Assembly: GCF_902686445.1 (NCBI RefSeq)
Contig: NC_062223.1
Coordinates: 39,774,998 to 39,838,997 of the forward strand
Length of the DNA: 64,000 nucleotides
Source: Sciurus carolinensis
Lineage: Eukaryota > Chordata > Mammalia > Rodentia > Sciuridae
Direction of reading: 5' to 3'
Shown here piece after piece: positions 1 to 11,491 of this stretch (position 1 is its first letter; each line of letters opens with the position of its first letter). The translations under genes and the position numbers were made by a program. The notes below the pieces were generated by a model. The model worked only from the letters and a program-made list of their open reading frames with translations, had not been told where the DNA came from and did no database searches.

Positions 1-1930
1 CAACTATGGGCTTAACATAGATAGCCTTTACAATATTGAAGTATGTTCCCACTATCCCTATCTTTTCTAGTGGTTTAAGCAAGAAAGGGTGCTGCATTTT
101 ATCAAATGCTTTATCAGCATTATTGAACTAATTATATGATTCTTAACTTCAAGTTTATTGATGTGATGAATTATATTTACTGATTTGCAGATGTTCAACC
201 AACCTTATATCCTTGGGATAAACCCCACTTGATCATGATGTACTATCTTTTTAATATGTTTTTTTATGCAATTTTCCAGAATTTTTTAAAGGATTTTTGT
301 ATGTATAGTCATCAGAGATATTGGTCTAAAGTTTTCTTTTCTTGATGTGTCTTTGTCTGGTTTTGGTATCACAGTGATATTATCTTTATAGAATGAGTTT
401 GGAAGGGTTCCCTTATTTTCCATTTCCTGGAATACTTTGAGGAATATTGGTATTAATTATTTTTTAAAAGTTTTGTAGAATTCAGCTGAGAATCCATCTG
501 GTCCTGAGCTTTTCTTGGTTGGTAGGCTTTTGATGACTTCTATTTTGGTGCTTGAAATTGATCTGTTTAAATTGTGTGTGTCTTCCTGATTCAGTTTGGG
601 AGGATCATATGTCTCTAAAAATTTGTCAATGTCTTTGATATTTTCTATTTTGTTGGAGTATAGATTTTCAAAGTAGCTTCTAATTATGTTATGTATTTCA
701 ATGGTATCTGTCTTGATCCTTCCTTTTTCATCACAAATTCTAGTAATTTGATTAGTGTGGCTAAAGGGTTTTTTATTTTGTTTGCTTTTTCAAAAAATCA
801 CCTTTTTGTTTTGTCAATTTTTTGAATTGTTTCTTTTGTTTCAATTTCATTGATTTCAGCTCTAATTTTAATTATTTTCTGGCTTCTTCTACTTTTGTTT
901 CTGATCTGTTCTTTTTCTAGGTCATTTTGTTGTTGACTTTTTATTTTTTTAATGAATGAGCTCAATGCAATGAACTTTCCTGTTAGTACTACTTTCAGAG
1001 TGTCCTTGAGATTTTGATGTGCTATGCTGTTTCTCTTGTTTACCTCTAAGAATTTTTTTTATTTCCTCCCTGATATCTTGTATTATCATTGCTTCATTCA
1101 ATAGCATATTGTTTGGTCTCCAGATGTATTAGTAGATTTTATTTTCTAATTTATCCTTGATTTCTAATTGCATTCCCTATGATCTAAAAGAATACAAGTA
1201 GTATCTCTATATTTTTGTATTTACTAATGACTTCTTTGTGGTATAGAATATGGTCTATTTTGGAGAACGATTCATGAGGTGCTGAGAAGAAAGTGTATTC
1301 ACTCAGTGATGGATAAAATACTCTATAAATGTCTGTTTAGTCTATGTCATTGATTGTATTACTTTATTCTGTAGTTTCTTTGCTCAGTTTTTGTTTGGTG
1401 GCTCTATCTAGTGGTGAGAGTGGTGTGTTCAAGTCACCCACTACTATTGTGTTTTGCACTATTTAATTCTTAAAATTGAGAAAGGTTTGTTTGATGGACA
1501 TAGATACTCCATTTGGGGCGTCATAAATATTTAAAATCATTATGTCTTGTTGGTTTTTGGCTCCGTGGAGCAGTATAAAATGTCCTTCTCTATCCAATCT
1601 GACTAACTTACATTTAAAATCCACTTTACCTTTTACTGTTTTGAATTGATCAAACATTGCCTGCATTTGCTCTCTTATCTCACCTTTTGCTTCACAGATC
1701 ATTTTATTATGTAGAATCTAAACTATTTTTCTGTCATTTCTACTTCCATGTTGTTATTGGATTCTATCAAAATAGCATCTTGGTTCCTTAGGAACATTTT
1801 CTTCCCCTATTTTTTCATATTGTTTCTGTATCTTTCCCTACAGCAGTGAAGATCTGAGGTATTGTAACTTCCTCCCTTTAGGCTTACTGTGACCCTGCAG
1901 ATTTCCAACACCTCCTGCCCCTAGAGGCCA
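1..1930 (-). mobile_element. L1 LINE fragment, minus strand, internally deleted
   Basis: Read on the minus strand, bases 1 to about 1625 follow the order of an L1 ORF2 from the reverse-transcriptase region back to the endonuclease. A 79-residue open stretch at 1463-1702 begins in ORF1-like coding sequence (EQMQAMFDQFK) and passes directly into endonuclease-like sequence (KLVRLDREGHFILLHGAKNQQD). ORF1 is therefore joined to ORF2 by an internal deletion near 1626. From about 1700 to 1930 the sequence resembles the start of ORF1 and the 5' UTR of the better-preserved L1 copies at 47 and 58 kb. Many stops show the copy is dead. The left end lies outside the window. Confidence 0.8.
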
Positions 1931-2659
1931 AGATCAAAATCAGCAGCACCCATACAAACAATATGCAGCCCTACATCAGATAGCCCCTAAAAAGACATTA
2001 ACAGTATTGCAACAAAGAGATAGGACAAGTTTGATTATTATTTGCAGTATAGCCAATAGGCTTTCCATGAGCTCTACAAACTCTAGTGGTGGATGAAGAG
2101 AATGGGAAGGGGTGTAGGATGTAATTGTTAATGGGATAAGAAGTGAGTAAATAGAGGGACCTGATCAAGGGGAGAGTGAGATGGGATCAAAAGATGTTGG
2201 TCTTTAGTATGAGAAAAGAGAGAAAGAGACTTCAAGGGAATAGGTAAATAACATGAAAATAGAGTGAGAAAAAAAGAAGAAATAAAAAATTAAAAATTAA
2301 AAAATCTGTGGTTTACATTCACCACTCAAACCTCCCAGTCCTCAGTATCTTGATGCAAGTGAGGTACCTGTCAAAGGGCCTCCAGTCTCCAGTCTTCGGG
2401 GTCTGGAAGATTTTGGGGGTTTTGTGGTCAGTTTCTGAGCTCTTATGGTTCTTTATGAGTTGTTGGAAGAATTCAAATATTGAGTCTCAAGGACTGGTCC
2501 CTGTTCTCTTGCAGGCTCTCAGTGAGGAGTCACCCTCAATTCCTGGAAACCACTGCCATTGCTCATAATGTGTTCCATTAGCTTCACCCCTACTCCCATA
2601 GAAACTTGTTATATTGGTTTCTTTTCTTTGTAATATTTCTCTGACCCTGAAAGCTAGAT
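1931..2659. other. Unassigned sequence, possibly old L1 5' UTR
   Basis: This stretch follows directly on the L1 5' region and is purine-rich around 2100-2300. I see no coding frame with protein-like composition and recognise no repeat family. An older L1 5' UTR in minus orientation is possible, but I cannot show it. Confidence 0.3.
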
Positions 2660-2862
2660 ATATGTTTAAAGGGATCATGAGGTTAGATCAGGCCCACCCA
2701 GATAATCTCCTCTGCTTAAAGTCATTTGTACAGATCACATTACTGGAACACAAGGTAAATTTCATTACTTTACTAGCCCCAGCATTATACAGGGTATGTG
2801 CCCAAGAAGGACAGGGATTATGGATATCATTCTAGGGTTACACCTCCCACAACAGAGGGTAG
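2660..2862 (-). mobile_element. MLT1-like ERVL-MaLR LTR fragment
   Basis: On the minus strand this matches the pattern of the mammalian MaLR LTR segment that reads through 'ggataatc', 'gatcaggcccacccag' and 'cagggattatgga'. It is diverged and truncated at both ends. The identification is from remembered family structure only; a repeat-library search would settle it. Confidence 0.5.
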
Positions 2863-3539
2863 ATAACCATCCCAAAAGCTGAAGAGAGACAAATGCCCAC
2901 AAGGGGAATAGGATCGTAGCATCATCTTAAATGAAATGAAAGCTTTCACGTGCCATCCACAAAGGCAGAAGAAACATTATACTAGGACTTTTGAAGAAGC
3001 ACTGAAGGCCAGGTGTGTGCTAGCGTGAAGATGTAAGGTTCCTGGGGTAACGGCCTCAGGGAGCTTCTCAAACTTGAGTGGGCTTTTTTATCCAGGAACT
3101 CCAAACAGTGTGCATACAGCTGGGATGGGGTGAGAAATCACCTTCCAGGGCCCTGGTGGGAGAAAGAATGCAACAGATCCTGGGAAGTCCTATCAGGTAG
3201 GTATCCCTTACCGAGCCCAAGGCAGTTTGCAGGGGAAAGAACATTACCTGATGAGATACCTTCAGAACTGGGAGAGGGAAAGTTGGTTCAGCTTTAGCTA
3301 CTCTGCCTCACAAGGGGCAGAAAGGAAAAAGTAAATCACTAAATCAGGGTAGAATGTTTCACAGAGAGTTCAAGACTAGCGGTAGGGACTAACTGGAGCT
3401 GGGGGAAGGAAGTTAGGATATGTGGATAAAATTCTAATCCCGAAAGGGACAGAAATACAGAGAGAAAAATGCACTCATAAGAACAAGCCTCAAATGTGTT
3501 GTAGATTTCAGATCCCTCGGGGTGTTTAAAACAGCGAAT
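2863..3539. other. Unassigned sequence, no gene seen
   Basis: The stretch is slightly more GC-rich than its surroundings around 3000-3250. All reading frames are short, and I find no protein-like segment, no SINE tail and no clear LTR end. Confidence 0.4.
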
Positions 3540-4465
3540 GTTGAAGACTTTTGTGGAAAAGATAAACAACATGCAAGTCTGGGATAGGTAATTTCACAGA
3601 GAGATAGAGAAGGTAAGAAAGAATAAAATGAAAGTGCTAGAAATAAAAGAAAACATAGTCACAGATAAAGAATAGCTCTTGAGGGCTTTTCAGTAGATTC
3701 ACAACTGAAGAAATCACAAAATTGAAGATGAGGTCATGTAAATTACACAAACTGGAACATAAAAAGAAAACAAGTGGAAAAAAATAAGTAGAAAAAATTG
3801 GTTGTGACACAACATCAATCAGGAAAAGCTATACATAGCTGGAATCAGAGAGACAAAAGAGAACATAGGATAGAAGAAATTGAAGAAATAATGGCCAAGT
3901 TTTAAAAAAAAAATTATTTATTTACTTATTTCTATTTTTTACAGACTGCAATTTTGATTCATTGTACACAAATGGGGTACATCTTTTCATTTTTATGCTT
4001 GTGCACAATGTAGTTTCATGCCATTTGTGTACTCATACATGGACATAGGGTAATGATGTCTATCTTATTCCACCATTTTTTATAGAGGGAAAATATAAAA
4101 AATGGCCAAGTTTTTATTCATAAATTAATCAAAAACAGCACATCATAGATCCCAGGGAGGAGGAGGCACAGTAAAGGTGCAATGCCTAGGCAGACCCAGA
4201 ACTGGAGGAAACCAAAGACACAGAGAAAATATTCAAGAAACCAGAGTCCAAGGGAAGCATGTTCCATGTAGGAGAATAAAAACGCAATAAGTCAACATTT
4301 GTCGAATGCAGCTAAAGCAATGCATAAGGTGAAGTGTACTGCACTAAATACATGGAAGAGAAATGAAGAATGTTCTAAAAATCGTCATATGATTTTCTAC
4401 TTTGGGAACAAGAACTAGAAGAGTAAGTTGAATGTAAAGCAAAAGTAGGGATGGGTTTCATAAAA
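3540..4465 (+). mobile_element. Old L1 ORF1-region fragment
   Basis: Phrases such as 'gaagaaataatggccaag' and 'aaccaaagacacagagaaaat' occur in the order expected of a diverged L1 ORF1 on the plus strand. No reading frame survives. The fragment is split by the short L1 tail at 3904-4100, which carries its own target duplication, so this L1 is the older of the two. Confidence 0.6.
3904..4100 (-). mobile_element. Very short L1 3'-end insertion with target duplication
   Basis: A 197-bp insert is flanked by the 14-bp direct repeat aatggccaagtttt (3890-3903 and 4101-4114). Its reverse complement reads like the L1 3' UTR of this genome (catttgtgtacaatgaatc, compare 16900-17000). It is therefore an extreme 5'-truncated L1 that landed in the older L1 ORF1. 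Confidence 0.75.
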
Positions 4466-5830
4466 GTTAAGTGCAGAAATCCATGGAATTTAAACCAGGA
4501 AAATAATTTTCAAAATCAATGTAAACAAAAGCAAGTTCTTTATAAAGATCAATAACATTGATGAATCTAGTTAGATCAAGCAAGAGAAACACAAATGGAC
4601 AAAGACGTAAATGAAAAATATCAGAACTGAAAGATGGGCTATTTTCACTGATCTCACAAACATTCAAAGATTTCTTATTCCACAAAAATCTTTTTTTTTT
4701 TTTTTTTTTTGACGGTGCTGGGGATCGAACCCAGGGCCTCAAGGCAAGCACTTTACCAACTGAGCTCTCCCCAGCCCCACAAAAATCTAAATTGATGAAT
4801 TGGACTTCAATTAAATTAAGAACTTCTGTTCTTATGTTAACTGTTAAGATGCCCAACTGACAAACTCTGTACTAGGACAAATTATTTGCACATGAAAATA
4901 TGTTCTATAATGTTCTGCATCTAGAATATAGATTTTTTTAAAACTTTCCAAACTCAATAATTAGAAAACAAACATTCAATAAAAGAGATAATGAAATAAT
5001 TTAAATAGAAATTTCATCAAAGAAAATATACAGATAACAAAGTAGTACATCTGAAGTTACCAAACACCATTCATCATTAGTATAATGCAAATTAAAACCA
5101 AATTATATACTGGTATACACATATGTAAATGGACAAAATTGGAAAAAATGAATCTTTTTTGTGGCAAACACTGCTACTCATGATAAGCAATTTTGAGGCT
5201 CACATTTTTCTGCAGTGCAAACAACATTTTAAAGAAACCTTGAAAAGTTTGACAATTTCTAATAAACATAACCTTGACATATAGTCTTCCATTCATGAAT
5301 ATTTACCAAAGTGTAAGGAAAAGTTATGTTTGCAAGAAACTATGAAATTATTAATCACAAAAATTCCTGAAAGTAATCTAAGTGCCTTTCAACTCATGGA
5401 AAATGAAAACTGTTCAATCTATTTGATGAAATACACTCCAGCAATAAGACGAATAATCTGTTGATGTAAATAATAACATGAATTTTAAAGAGTGCCAAAT
5501 GCAAGAAGCAACACTCAAATTCTATATTATATGATTACATCTATGTAATGTAATGACATTCTATGTAAATTAAAACTATCTGGATAGAAAACAAACAAGT
5601 CTTTAGCTAAGGGTTAGGTTGGAGTATAAGACATGTACTTTGTTCGTTTACAAAGTACATGAAAGACACGGGGGAATTACATAATTCTTTAATCTTGATT
5701 ATAGCGGTGGTTGAATGTCTATATGCATGTATCAAAACTTACAGAACTGTATACTAAAACAGGTAAATTTTGTTACACGTAAATTATAACTTAAATTTTA
5801 AATTAAGTAATTTAACATAGGAAATTTTAA
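4465..5830 (+). mobile_element. Old L1 ORF2 3' end and 3' UTR
   Basis: The sequence follows the L1 ORF2 C-terminal order on the plus strand, with diverged forms of the usual phrases near 4800-5100 (cttcaattaaattaagaacttc) and a typical old L1M-type tail near 5600-5800. It has many stops and is interrupted by the ID SINE at 4691-4778. Confidence 0.65.
4691..4778 (-). mobile_element. ID SINE (tRNA-derived), minus strand
   Basis: The reverse complement starts ggggctggggagagctcagt, keeps the tRNA-derived A box and the B box ggttcgatccc, and ends in a 20-base A tail (T run at 4691-4710). An 11-bp target duplication, cacaaaaatct, is seen at 4681-4691 and 4778-4788. The good match and intact tail suggest a fairly recent insertion. 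Confidence 0.9.
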
Positions 5831-6354
5831 ATTATACTTTTGAAGAAGATATATGAAAATGACCAAATAAGGGTATTATGTGTTCAGTATCATTAACTAT
5901 GAATGAAATTCAAATTTACCTTACAAGTAATATAAATGGAGTAGGTAGGATATATACATGTATGTTGTGTTTGCCTATATTACATTTTACATATATATGT
6001 ATATATTAACATGTGCATTACAAGTAATCACATTGCATGATTGTGGGTGTGTTCAAGACAAACTAAAGTTCTAAATCTGGTTGTAGAGGACACAATGAAA
6101 TTCTCCAGCTTGAGTTGAATTTATTATCTACAGGGGAAATTTCTTCTGAAAGCTTACATTTTAATGTTAAGGTCTTTTCTTGATTGAATCAGGTCCACAG
6201 TTATATCCCTTACATGAGGTCAATCACTTTTCCTCATAGAAACAGACTGGGGATTGATTGGGTAACTGGAAACTATGACTTACTTAAGTTCATAAATAAA
6301 ACTGAGAGTCATAGAGCCCATCATTGGCAGGTATTAGTTTGTTTATTTGAATTC
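5831..6354. other. Unassigned AT-rich sequence
   Basis: This is AT-rich, with a run of ATATGTAT-type dinucleotides near 5960-6010. No coding frame, SINE or LTR end was recognised. Confidence 0.4.
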
Positions 6355-6505
6355 ATGCTTTTTTTCCCTTATTCTTTGAGATGTGATTTTGCTGGGCTAT
6401 CCAATGAAGTCTTGAATTCTTGGGCACAAGCGATCCCTCCGCTTTCTACTTCTAATCAGGGTAGACCACAGCTGCATGCCACACACCCAACTGAACATAT
6501 GTTTG
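6355..6505 (-). mobile_element. 7SL-derived SINE (B1-like), old
   Basis: On the plus strand it reads tttgagatgtgattttgctg, then cttgaattcttgggcacaag, then catgccacacac. This is the reverse complement of the B1/Alu-type left-monomer order. It is diverged from any consensus, so it looks old. The open frame that covers it (6184-6543) has no protein-like features and is best explained by the SINE. Confidence 0.65.
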
Positions 6506-7059
6506 TCATGTGGAGCAAATCCTTTTCTTGTGAGAAACATTAAAAGATACTATAAATTTAATTGAATATATAACAGTGCCTTATTTGGGCCAGTTTCTAT
6601 TTTCATAAATAGTGTATGAGATTAATTTATTTCTTACAATTTAAACAGAATAATAATAGTGGCTAAGAATTTGTGAATTTGTACTATCCACATTACTGAA
6701 ATTTTTGTAACCAAAAAGTATTCACATTCTTGTATTGTTTGACAGAATTACAGCAAAAAATGCTTCCTAAAAGAGAATGGATAGAAGTCAATCATTTATT
6801 GGAAAAAGTTACTTTCATCATACAAATACAATTCACAGCATAAATTTCACCTCAAAATTATAGACAAATAATGTCATATTTTTTTTCTATTGAAGAAAAT
6901 GACATATATCATATAAACACTGTACCTGTTTTCTTAGTTTTAAAGAATATTAATTGATTTCTCAACTTGACATCTCAGAATATATAATATTAACATGGAA
7001 AAAGTTCAATAGATTCTATAAGTGAAACTTGTAGAGACACAGAAACATTACAATGCAAT
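6506..7059. other. Unassigned AT-rich sequence
   Basis: No recognisable gene, SINE or LTR was found. It runs into the old L1 at about 7060. Confidence 0.35.
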
Positions 7060-7264
7060 TTTGAAGATCGAAACAAACAGAAATTTGCAAAAGCAACAAG
7101 ACTAACTAATAACACATGATTATAGGTAGATTTCTCATCAGTAATTTTGGAGCCCAGAAGGCAGTAGGCTGATATATTAGGAGGGCTTAAGGAAAAAACA
7201 TGAATAAACAATCCTATATCCAGCAAAACTGTCTTGTAAGTGTGAGGGAAAAATTAAGATATTC

Positions 7265-7269
7265 TTAGA

Positions 7270-7301
<32 letters not shown>

Positions 7302-7330
7302 AAAAAAGAAAGAGAAAGAATAAATTGAGT
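7265..7330 (+). repeat. GA-rich simple repeat
   Basis: A purine run made mostly of GA dinucleotides with A-rich interruptions, lying between the L1 ORF1 remnant and the unassigned coding-like block at 7430-7800. Confidence 0.9.
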
Positions 7331-7429
7331 TTATTAAAAACAGGCTTTCCCATCAAAAAATTACTTAAAAAAAAATCTATGGGTTAAATGAAAGGACAGG
7401 GCAAGTTAATCTGCAGAAAACTACTTTCT

Positions 7430-7800
7430 CGCAAGTAAGTCTGGATGATTGCTCTTTGGGATGCTGTTCATACAAGCAGACAAAGCCGGCTAATGCTAAC
7501 AATGCCCTCCTTCTGTGATACATTGAACCCTGCTACCTTATTGAGGGCAATTTGGAAAGGATATGCATCCCTTTTTCAGTCAATTAGTGCTCGAAAAAAC
7601 ACCCTGATGGAGAGGAGGTACTGTTTGGCCAAGACATTCAGAGGTACGATCAGTCTGTCAAAGCTGAATTCTTGGAACAGTCTCTGATCTCTTATAAACT
7701 TGACCTGATTAATCATGTCTCCCATGCTTATTATGGGCACTTTCTCTGGCTTTCCTGCTACTTACCCCACCCATTGCCCTGGCAAGACTGTTGTGAATGA
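7430..7800 (+). pseudogene. Possible processed-pseudogene fragment, parent unknown
   Basis: This block is less AT-rich than the L1 around it. In one frame, from about 7610, it reads without stops as protein-like sequence (EEVLFGQDIQRYDQSVKAEF and onward, with LINHVSHAYYGHF further on). Upstream the same frame continues with several in-frame stops (SYKQTKPANANNALLL then stop). An alternative 80-residue frame at 7445-7687 overlaps it and is less protein-like. The block interrupts the old L1 between its ORF1 and ORF2 parts, as a retrocopied mRNA fragment would. I do not recognise the parent gene, and no poly-A tail or target duplication is clear, so the call is tentative. Confidence 0.35.
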
Positions 7801-9014
7801 GGTAAATAAGTGTTAAGAAAACATGCTATAGCTTTAAATGTTCACATTATAAAACAAGAAATATCTCAATTAAAATCCTTAAAACTTAAAACAAAATTTG
7901 AAAGAACAAATTATATCCAAAGCTAGAAGAAGGAAAGAAATAATAAATATTAGGAATGATGTAAATAAATAAATAATGGAAAAGAAATATAGAAAAACTA
8001 ATAAAATTTAAAGTTCATTGTTTTAAAAGTTTAACAAAATTAACAAACTTTAGCAAGGTGGATTGAAACAAAAGAGATGACCCAAATACTAAAATCAGGA
8101 AAAAAAATCTAAGGACCTTCATAGCAATTTTACAGAAATTAAACAAAAATTATAAGTGAGTGTTACCAGAAATTACTGGCTAATGAATCAATAATTTTAA
8201 TGACATGGACAAATTATTGGAAATCACTCCCCGAACTTTTAGATTTAGACAAAATCATTCTGAAAAAGACAATCTCAATAGATCTATCACAATAAGTAAA
8301 TTGAAATATGGATTCAGCCACCTAAATAAGACAAGTCTTGAACCAGACAGGTTCACTGATGAAACCTAATGAACTTCTAATGAGGAGCTCAAGCCATTAC
8401 TCTATACCAATTCTTCTCTAACATTCCCAGAAATGAAGATGAGACAGCACATTCTAACATTTTTTTTTATGGAGGAAAAATACGATCATCTCAATTAGTG
8501 CAGAAAATACAACTGACAAGTTTCCATACCCTCTCTTAATAAAATTAACCAAAATACTAGGAATAGAAGGATCTACCTCAACATAATGAAAACCATGCCT
8601 GAAAAATCCATAGAAACTTCATTCTCAATAAGTAAAGACTACAGTCTTTTTCCTTAGATAAATAACAAGACAAGATTGCCTGGTTGCACCGCTTCTTTTG
8701 GACATACTGCTACAAGGTCTAGCCAGAGCACCTGGGCAAGGAAAATAATTTAAAATTTGTATTGGGAAGGAAGAAGTAAAATTAATATTACTTAAGATAA
8801 TGTGACCATTTGTGTAGAAAACCCTAAAGAATTCACAAAACAAAAACTTTTAGAACTAATATATGAATTTATCAGAGGATTACAATATTGCAAACCAGTT
8901 AAAAAATCAGTGTTTTTATATACTAATTATAAGCAATCTGTAAAGGAAGTTATAAAAACTATTCAATTTACAATAATATCAAAATAACATAACCAGGATG
9001 TGGAAGAATCCATC

Positions 9015-9027
9015 CATCTATCTATCT

Positions 9028-9072
<45 letters not shown>
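9015..9072 (+). repeat. (CTAT)n microsatellite
   Basis: About 14 near-perfect units of a CTAT/ATCT tetranucleotide with one early interruption (cttcta). The array is followed by a short CA/TA-rich stretch to about 9100. Confidence 0.95.
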
Positions 9073-9151
9073 ACATAAACGCACACACATATATACAATA
9101 AAGCGAATTCCACTTTTATATTTATCTATAAAGCACCAATTTAAAAACTAA

Positions 9152-9229
9152 GGATGGGTTAGGAGATAGCTCAGTTGGTAAAGTGCTTGCCTTGCAAGTA
9201 CAAGGCCATAAGTTTGATCCCCAGCACCA

Positions 9230-9260
<31 letters not shown>
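9152..9260 (+). mobile_element. ID SINE (tRNA-derived), plus strand
   Basis: The unit contains the A-box region agctcagttggtaaagtgct, a B box in gtttgatccc, the end cagcacc, and then a 30-base A tail. It sits in the old L1 ORF2. The open frames that cover it on the minus strand are only the poly-T translation. Confidence 0.9.
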
Positions 9261-9262
<2 letters not shown>

Positions 9263-9440
9263 AAATAAATAGAAGGAATCCAAGTAAAGTAGAGGAAGGG
9301 AAATAGGAGGAGAGAGAAGGGAAGGGAAAGAGGAGGCATTGAGGACTAAAATGGAGAAAATTAAATTTCATGCATAATATGATTGTCAAAAAATCCAACT
9401 GTTATGAATAATTACAATATACTTACAAAAGAACTTTTAA
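9261..9440 (+). repeat. Unclassified repeat, related to 19565-19705
   Basis: A purine-rich start is followed by gaggactaaaatggag, aaatttcatgcataatatg and a tail near aattacaatatactta. The same order of words occurs at 19565-19705, so the two are copies of one dispersed repeat. The ending resembles an L1-type 3' UTR, but I cannot name the family. Confidence 0.45.
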
Positions 9441-9762
9441 AAAGTATAAAATAATGGTGAAAAAATAAAGAATGCATAAATAAAAGGAAATACATCCCAT
9501 GTTCGTAGACCAAATGATAATGTACCAAGATATCATTACTATTCAAAGTGAGCTACAGATTCAAAGCAATCTCCATTAGAACCCCAATGATGTTTTTTTC
9601 AGAAATAAGAGAATCCATTAAATAATAAATGAGCTAAGCAAAGTAGCAAGATTAAATGTTAAAATGTTAAAAATTGGTTGTCTATAGACTAACAATGAAC
9701 AATTCTTAAGGGACACTATGAAGACAATTTTATTTACAGTAGCATCAAAAAGAATATACTAC

Positions 9763-9965
9763 CCCTGGCATAGTGGCACATGCCTATAATCCCAGTAACT
9801 TGGGAGGCTGGGGCATGAGGATCACACATCTGAGACCAGCCTCAGCAACTTAGTAAGGCCCTAAGCAACTTAGACCTTCACCTTAAAATAAAAAATTGAA
9901 AGTACTTCTGATGTAGCTCAGTGTTCAAGCATCTTTCAGTTTGATCCCCAGTTTCTGTAAAAAAA
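9763..9965 (+). mobile_element. Composite B1-dID (MEN-type) SINE
   Basis: The left half is 7SL-derived (catagtggcacatgcctata, cccagtaacttgggaggc, gagaccagcctcagcaact). The right half is ID/tRNA-like (gatgtagctcagtgttcaag, tttgatccccag), followed by a short A-rich tail. A B1-like monomer fused to an ID-like unit is the arrangement known for MEN SINEs of squirrels. This is the main taxonomic clue in the window, together with the copy at 33068-33282. Confidence 0.85.
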
Positions 9966-10144
9966 TGAATATAATAGGAATTAATCAAGGTAGTTAAAGA
10001 CTAAAGGTCATATGATTTTTTTTCAAATGATCCAACTTCATATGAAATCTCAAGGATCTTGAAGAGCAAAATCAATTTTATGAAAGGAACAAATTAGATG
10101 ATTCACACTTTCAAATTTCAAAACATAATACAAAGCTATAGGCA

Positions 10145-11272
10145 TTGATAGTGCTGTTCTCAGACACAAGCCCAAATAAATACAATTTTCTCATACTAGA
10201 CAAAGGTGCCAAAAATATGCAATGGAGAAAAGATAGCCTCTTCAACAAATGGTGCTGGGAAAACTGGAAATCCATATGCAACAGAAGGAAACTAAACCCC
10301 TATCTCTCACCCTGCACAAAAATCAGCTCACAATGGATCAAGGACCTGGAAATCAGACCAGAGACCCTGCATCTTATAGAAGAAAAAGTAGGTCCAAATC
10401 TTCAACTTGTTGGCTTAGGATCAGATTTCCTTAACAGGACTCCCATAGCACAAGAAATAAAAGCAAGAATCAATAACTGGGATAGGTTCAAATTAAATAG
10501 CTTTCTCTCAGCAAAGGAAACAATCAGCAATGTGAAGAGAAAGCCTACAGAGTGGGAGAAAATCTTTGCCACTCATACTTCAGATAGAGCGCTAATTTCC
10601 AGAATCTATAAAGAACTCAAAAAACTCTACACCAAGAATACAAATAACCCAATCAACAAATGGGCTAAGGATATGAACAGACTCTTCACAGAAGAAGATC
10701 TACATGCAATCAACAAACATATGAAAAAATGTTCAACATCTCTAGTAATAAGAGAAATGCAAATCAAAACTACCCTAAGATTCCATCTCACCCCAATTAG
10801 AATGGCGATTATCAAGAATATAAGCAATAATAGGTGTTGGAGAGGATGTGGGGAAAAAGGTACACTCATACTTTGCTGGTGGGATTGCAAATTAGTGCAG
10901 CCACTCTGGAAAGCAGTGTGGAGATACCTTGGAAAACTTGGAATGGAACCGCCATTTGACCCAGCTATCCCACTCCTTGGCCTATACCCAAAGGACTTAA
11001 AATCAGCATACTATAGAGATACAACCACATCAATGTTCATAGCTGCTCAATTCACAATAGCCAGATTGTGGAACCAACCTAGATGCCCCTCAATTGATGA
11101 ATGGATAAAGGAACTGTGGTATACATATACAATGGAATATTACTCAGCCATAAAGAATAATAAAATTATGGCATTTGCAGGCAAGTGGATGCAGTTGGAG
11201 AATATCATGCTAAGTGAGATAAGCCAATCTCAAAAAACCAAAGGAAGAATGATCTTACTGATAAGCGGATGA
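10145..11272 (+). pseudogene. L1 ORF2p C-terminal fragment, open but truncated
   Basis: An open frame of 375 codons. From about residue 8 it is the L1 ORF2 protein downstream of the reverse-transcriptase domain ([20 protein letters not shown] near the start). The cysteine-rich C-terminal region follows: cysteines in [10 protein letters not shown], then CWWDC, and later the WNQPRCPS and [12 protein letters not shown] stretches. The full-length protein has endonuclease and reverse-transcriptase domains upstream; both are missing through 5' truncation, so no activity is expected. The first few codons come from the target L1. It is a retrotransposon relic, not a host gene. Confidence 0.9.
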
Positions 11273-11491
11273 TGACACATATAGGGGGTGCGAAGGGGGC
11301 AAGAATGGAGGAAGAAGGGATGCTATAGAGGGATAAGAGGGGTGGGAGGTGTTGGGGGGAAGAAAAAAATAACAGAATGAATCAAAACTATTACCTAGGT
11401 AAATGTATGTTTACACAAATGATATGACTCTACTTCATGTACAAACAGAGAAACAAGATGCATCCCATTTGTTTACAATAAAAAAAAAGAA
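10161..11491 (+). mobile_element. Young 5'-truncated L1 with target duplication
   Basis: This is the last part of ORF2 plus a 3' UTR with a G-rich stretch (about 11280-11365) and a short A-rich tail ending near 11490. The flanks are atagtgctgttct (10148-10160) and atagtgttgtttt (11492-11504), matching at 11 of 13 bases. The copy lies inside the older L1, only about 60 bp of L1 order away from the equivalent position of the host copy. ORF2 stays open, so it is one of the younger L1s here. Confidence 0.9.

Noticed and set aside
6184..6543. 119-codon plus-strand open frame
   Set aside because: Its second half lies over a reversed B1-like SINE and the first half has no protein-like features.
10145..11272. 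The longest open frame in the window (375 codons) as a host gene
   Set aside because: It is the C-terminal part of L1 ORF2, flanked by a target duplication and followed by an L1 3' UTR.
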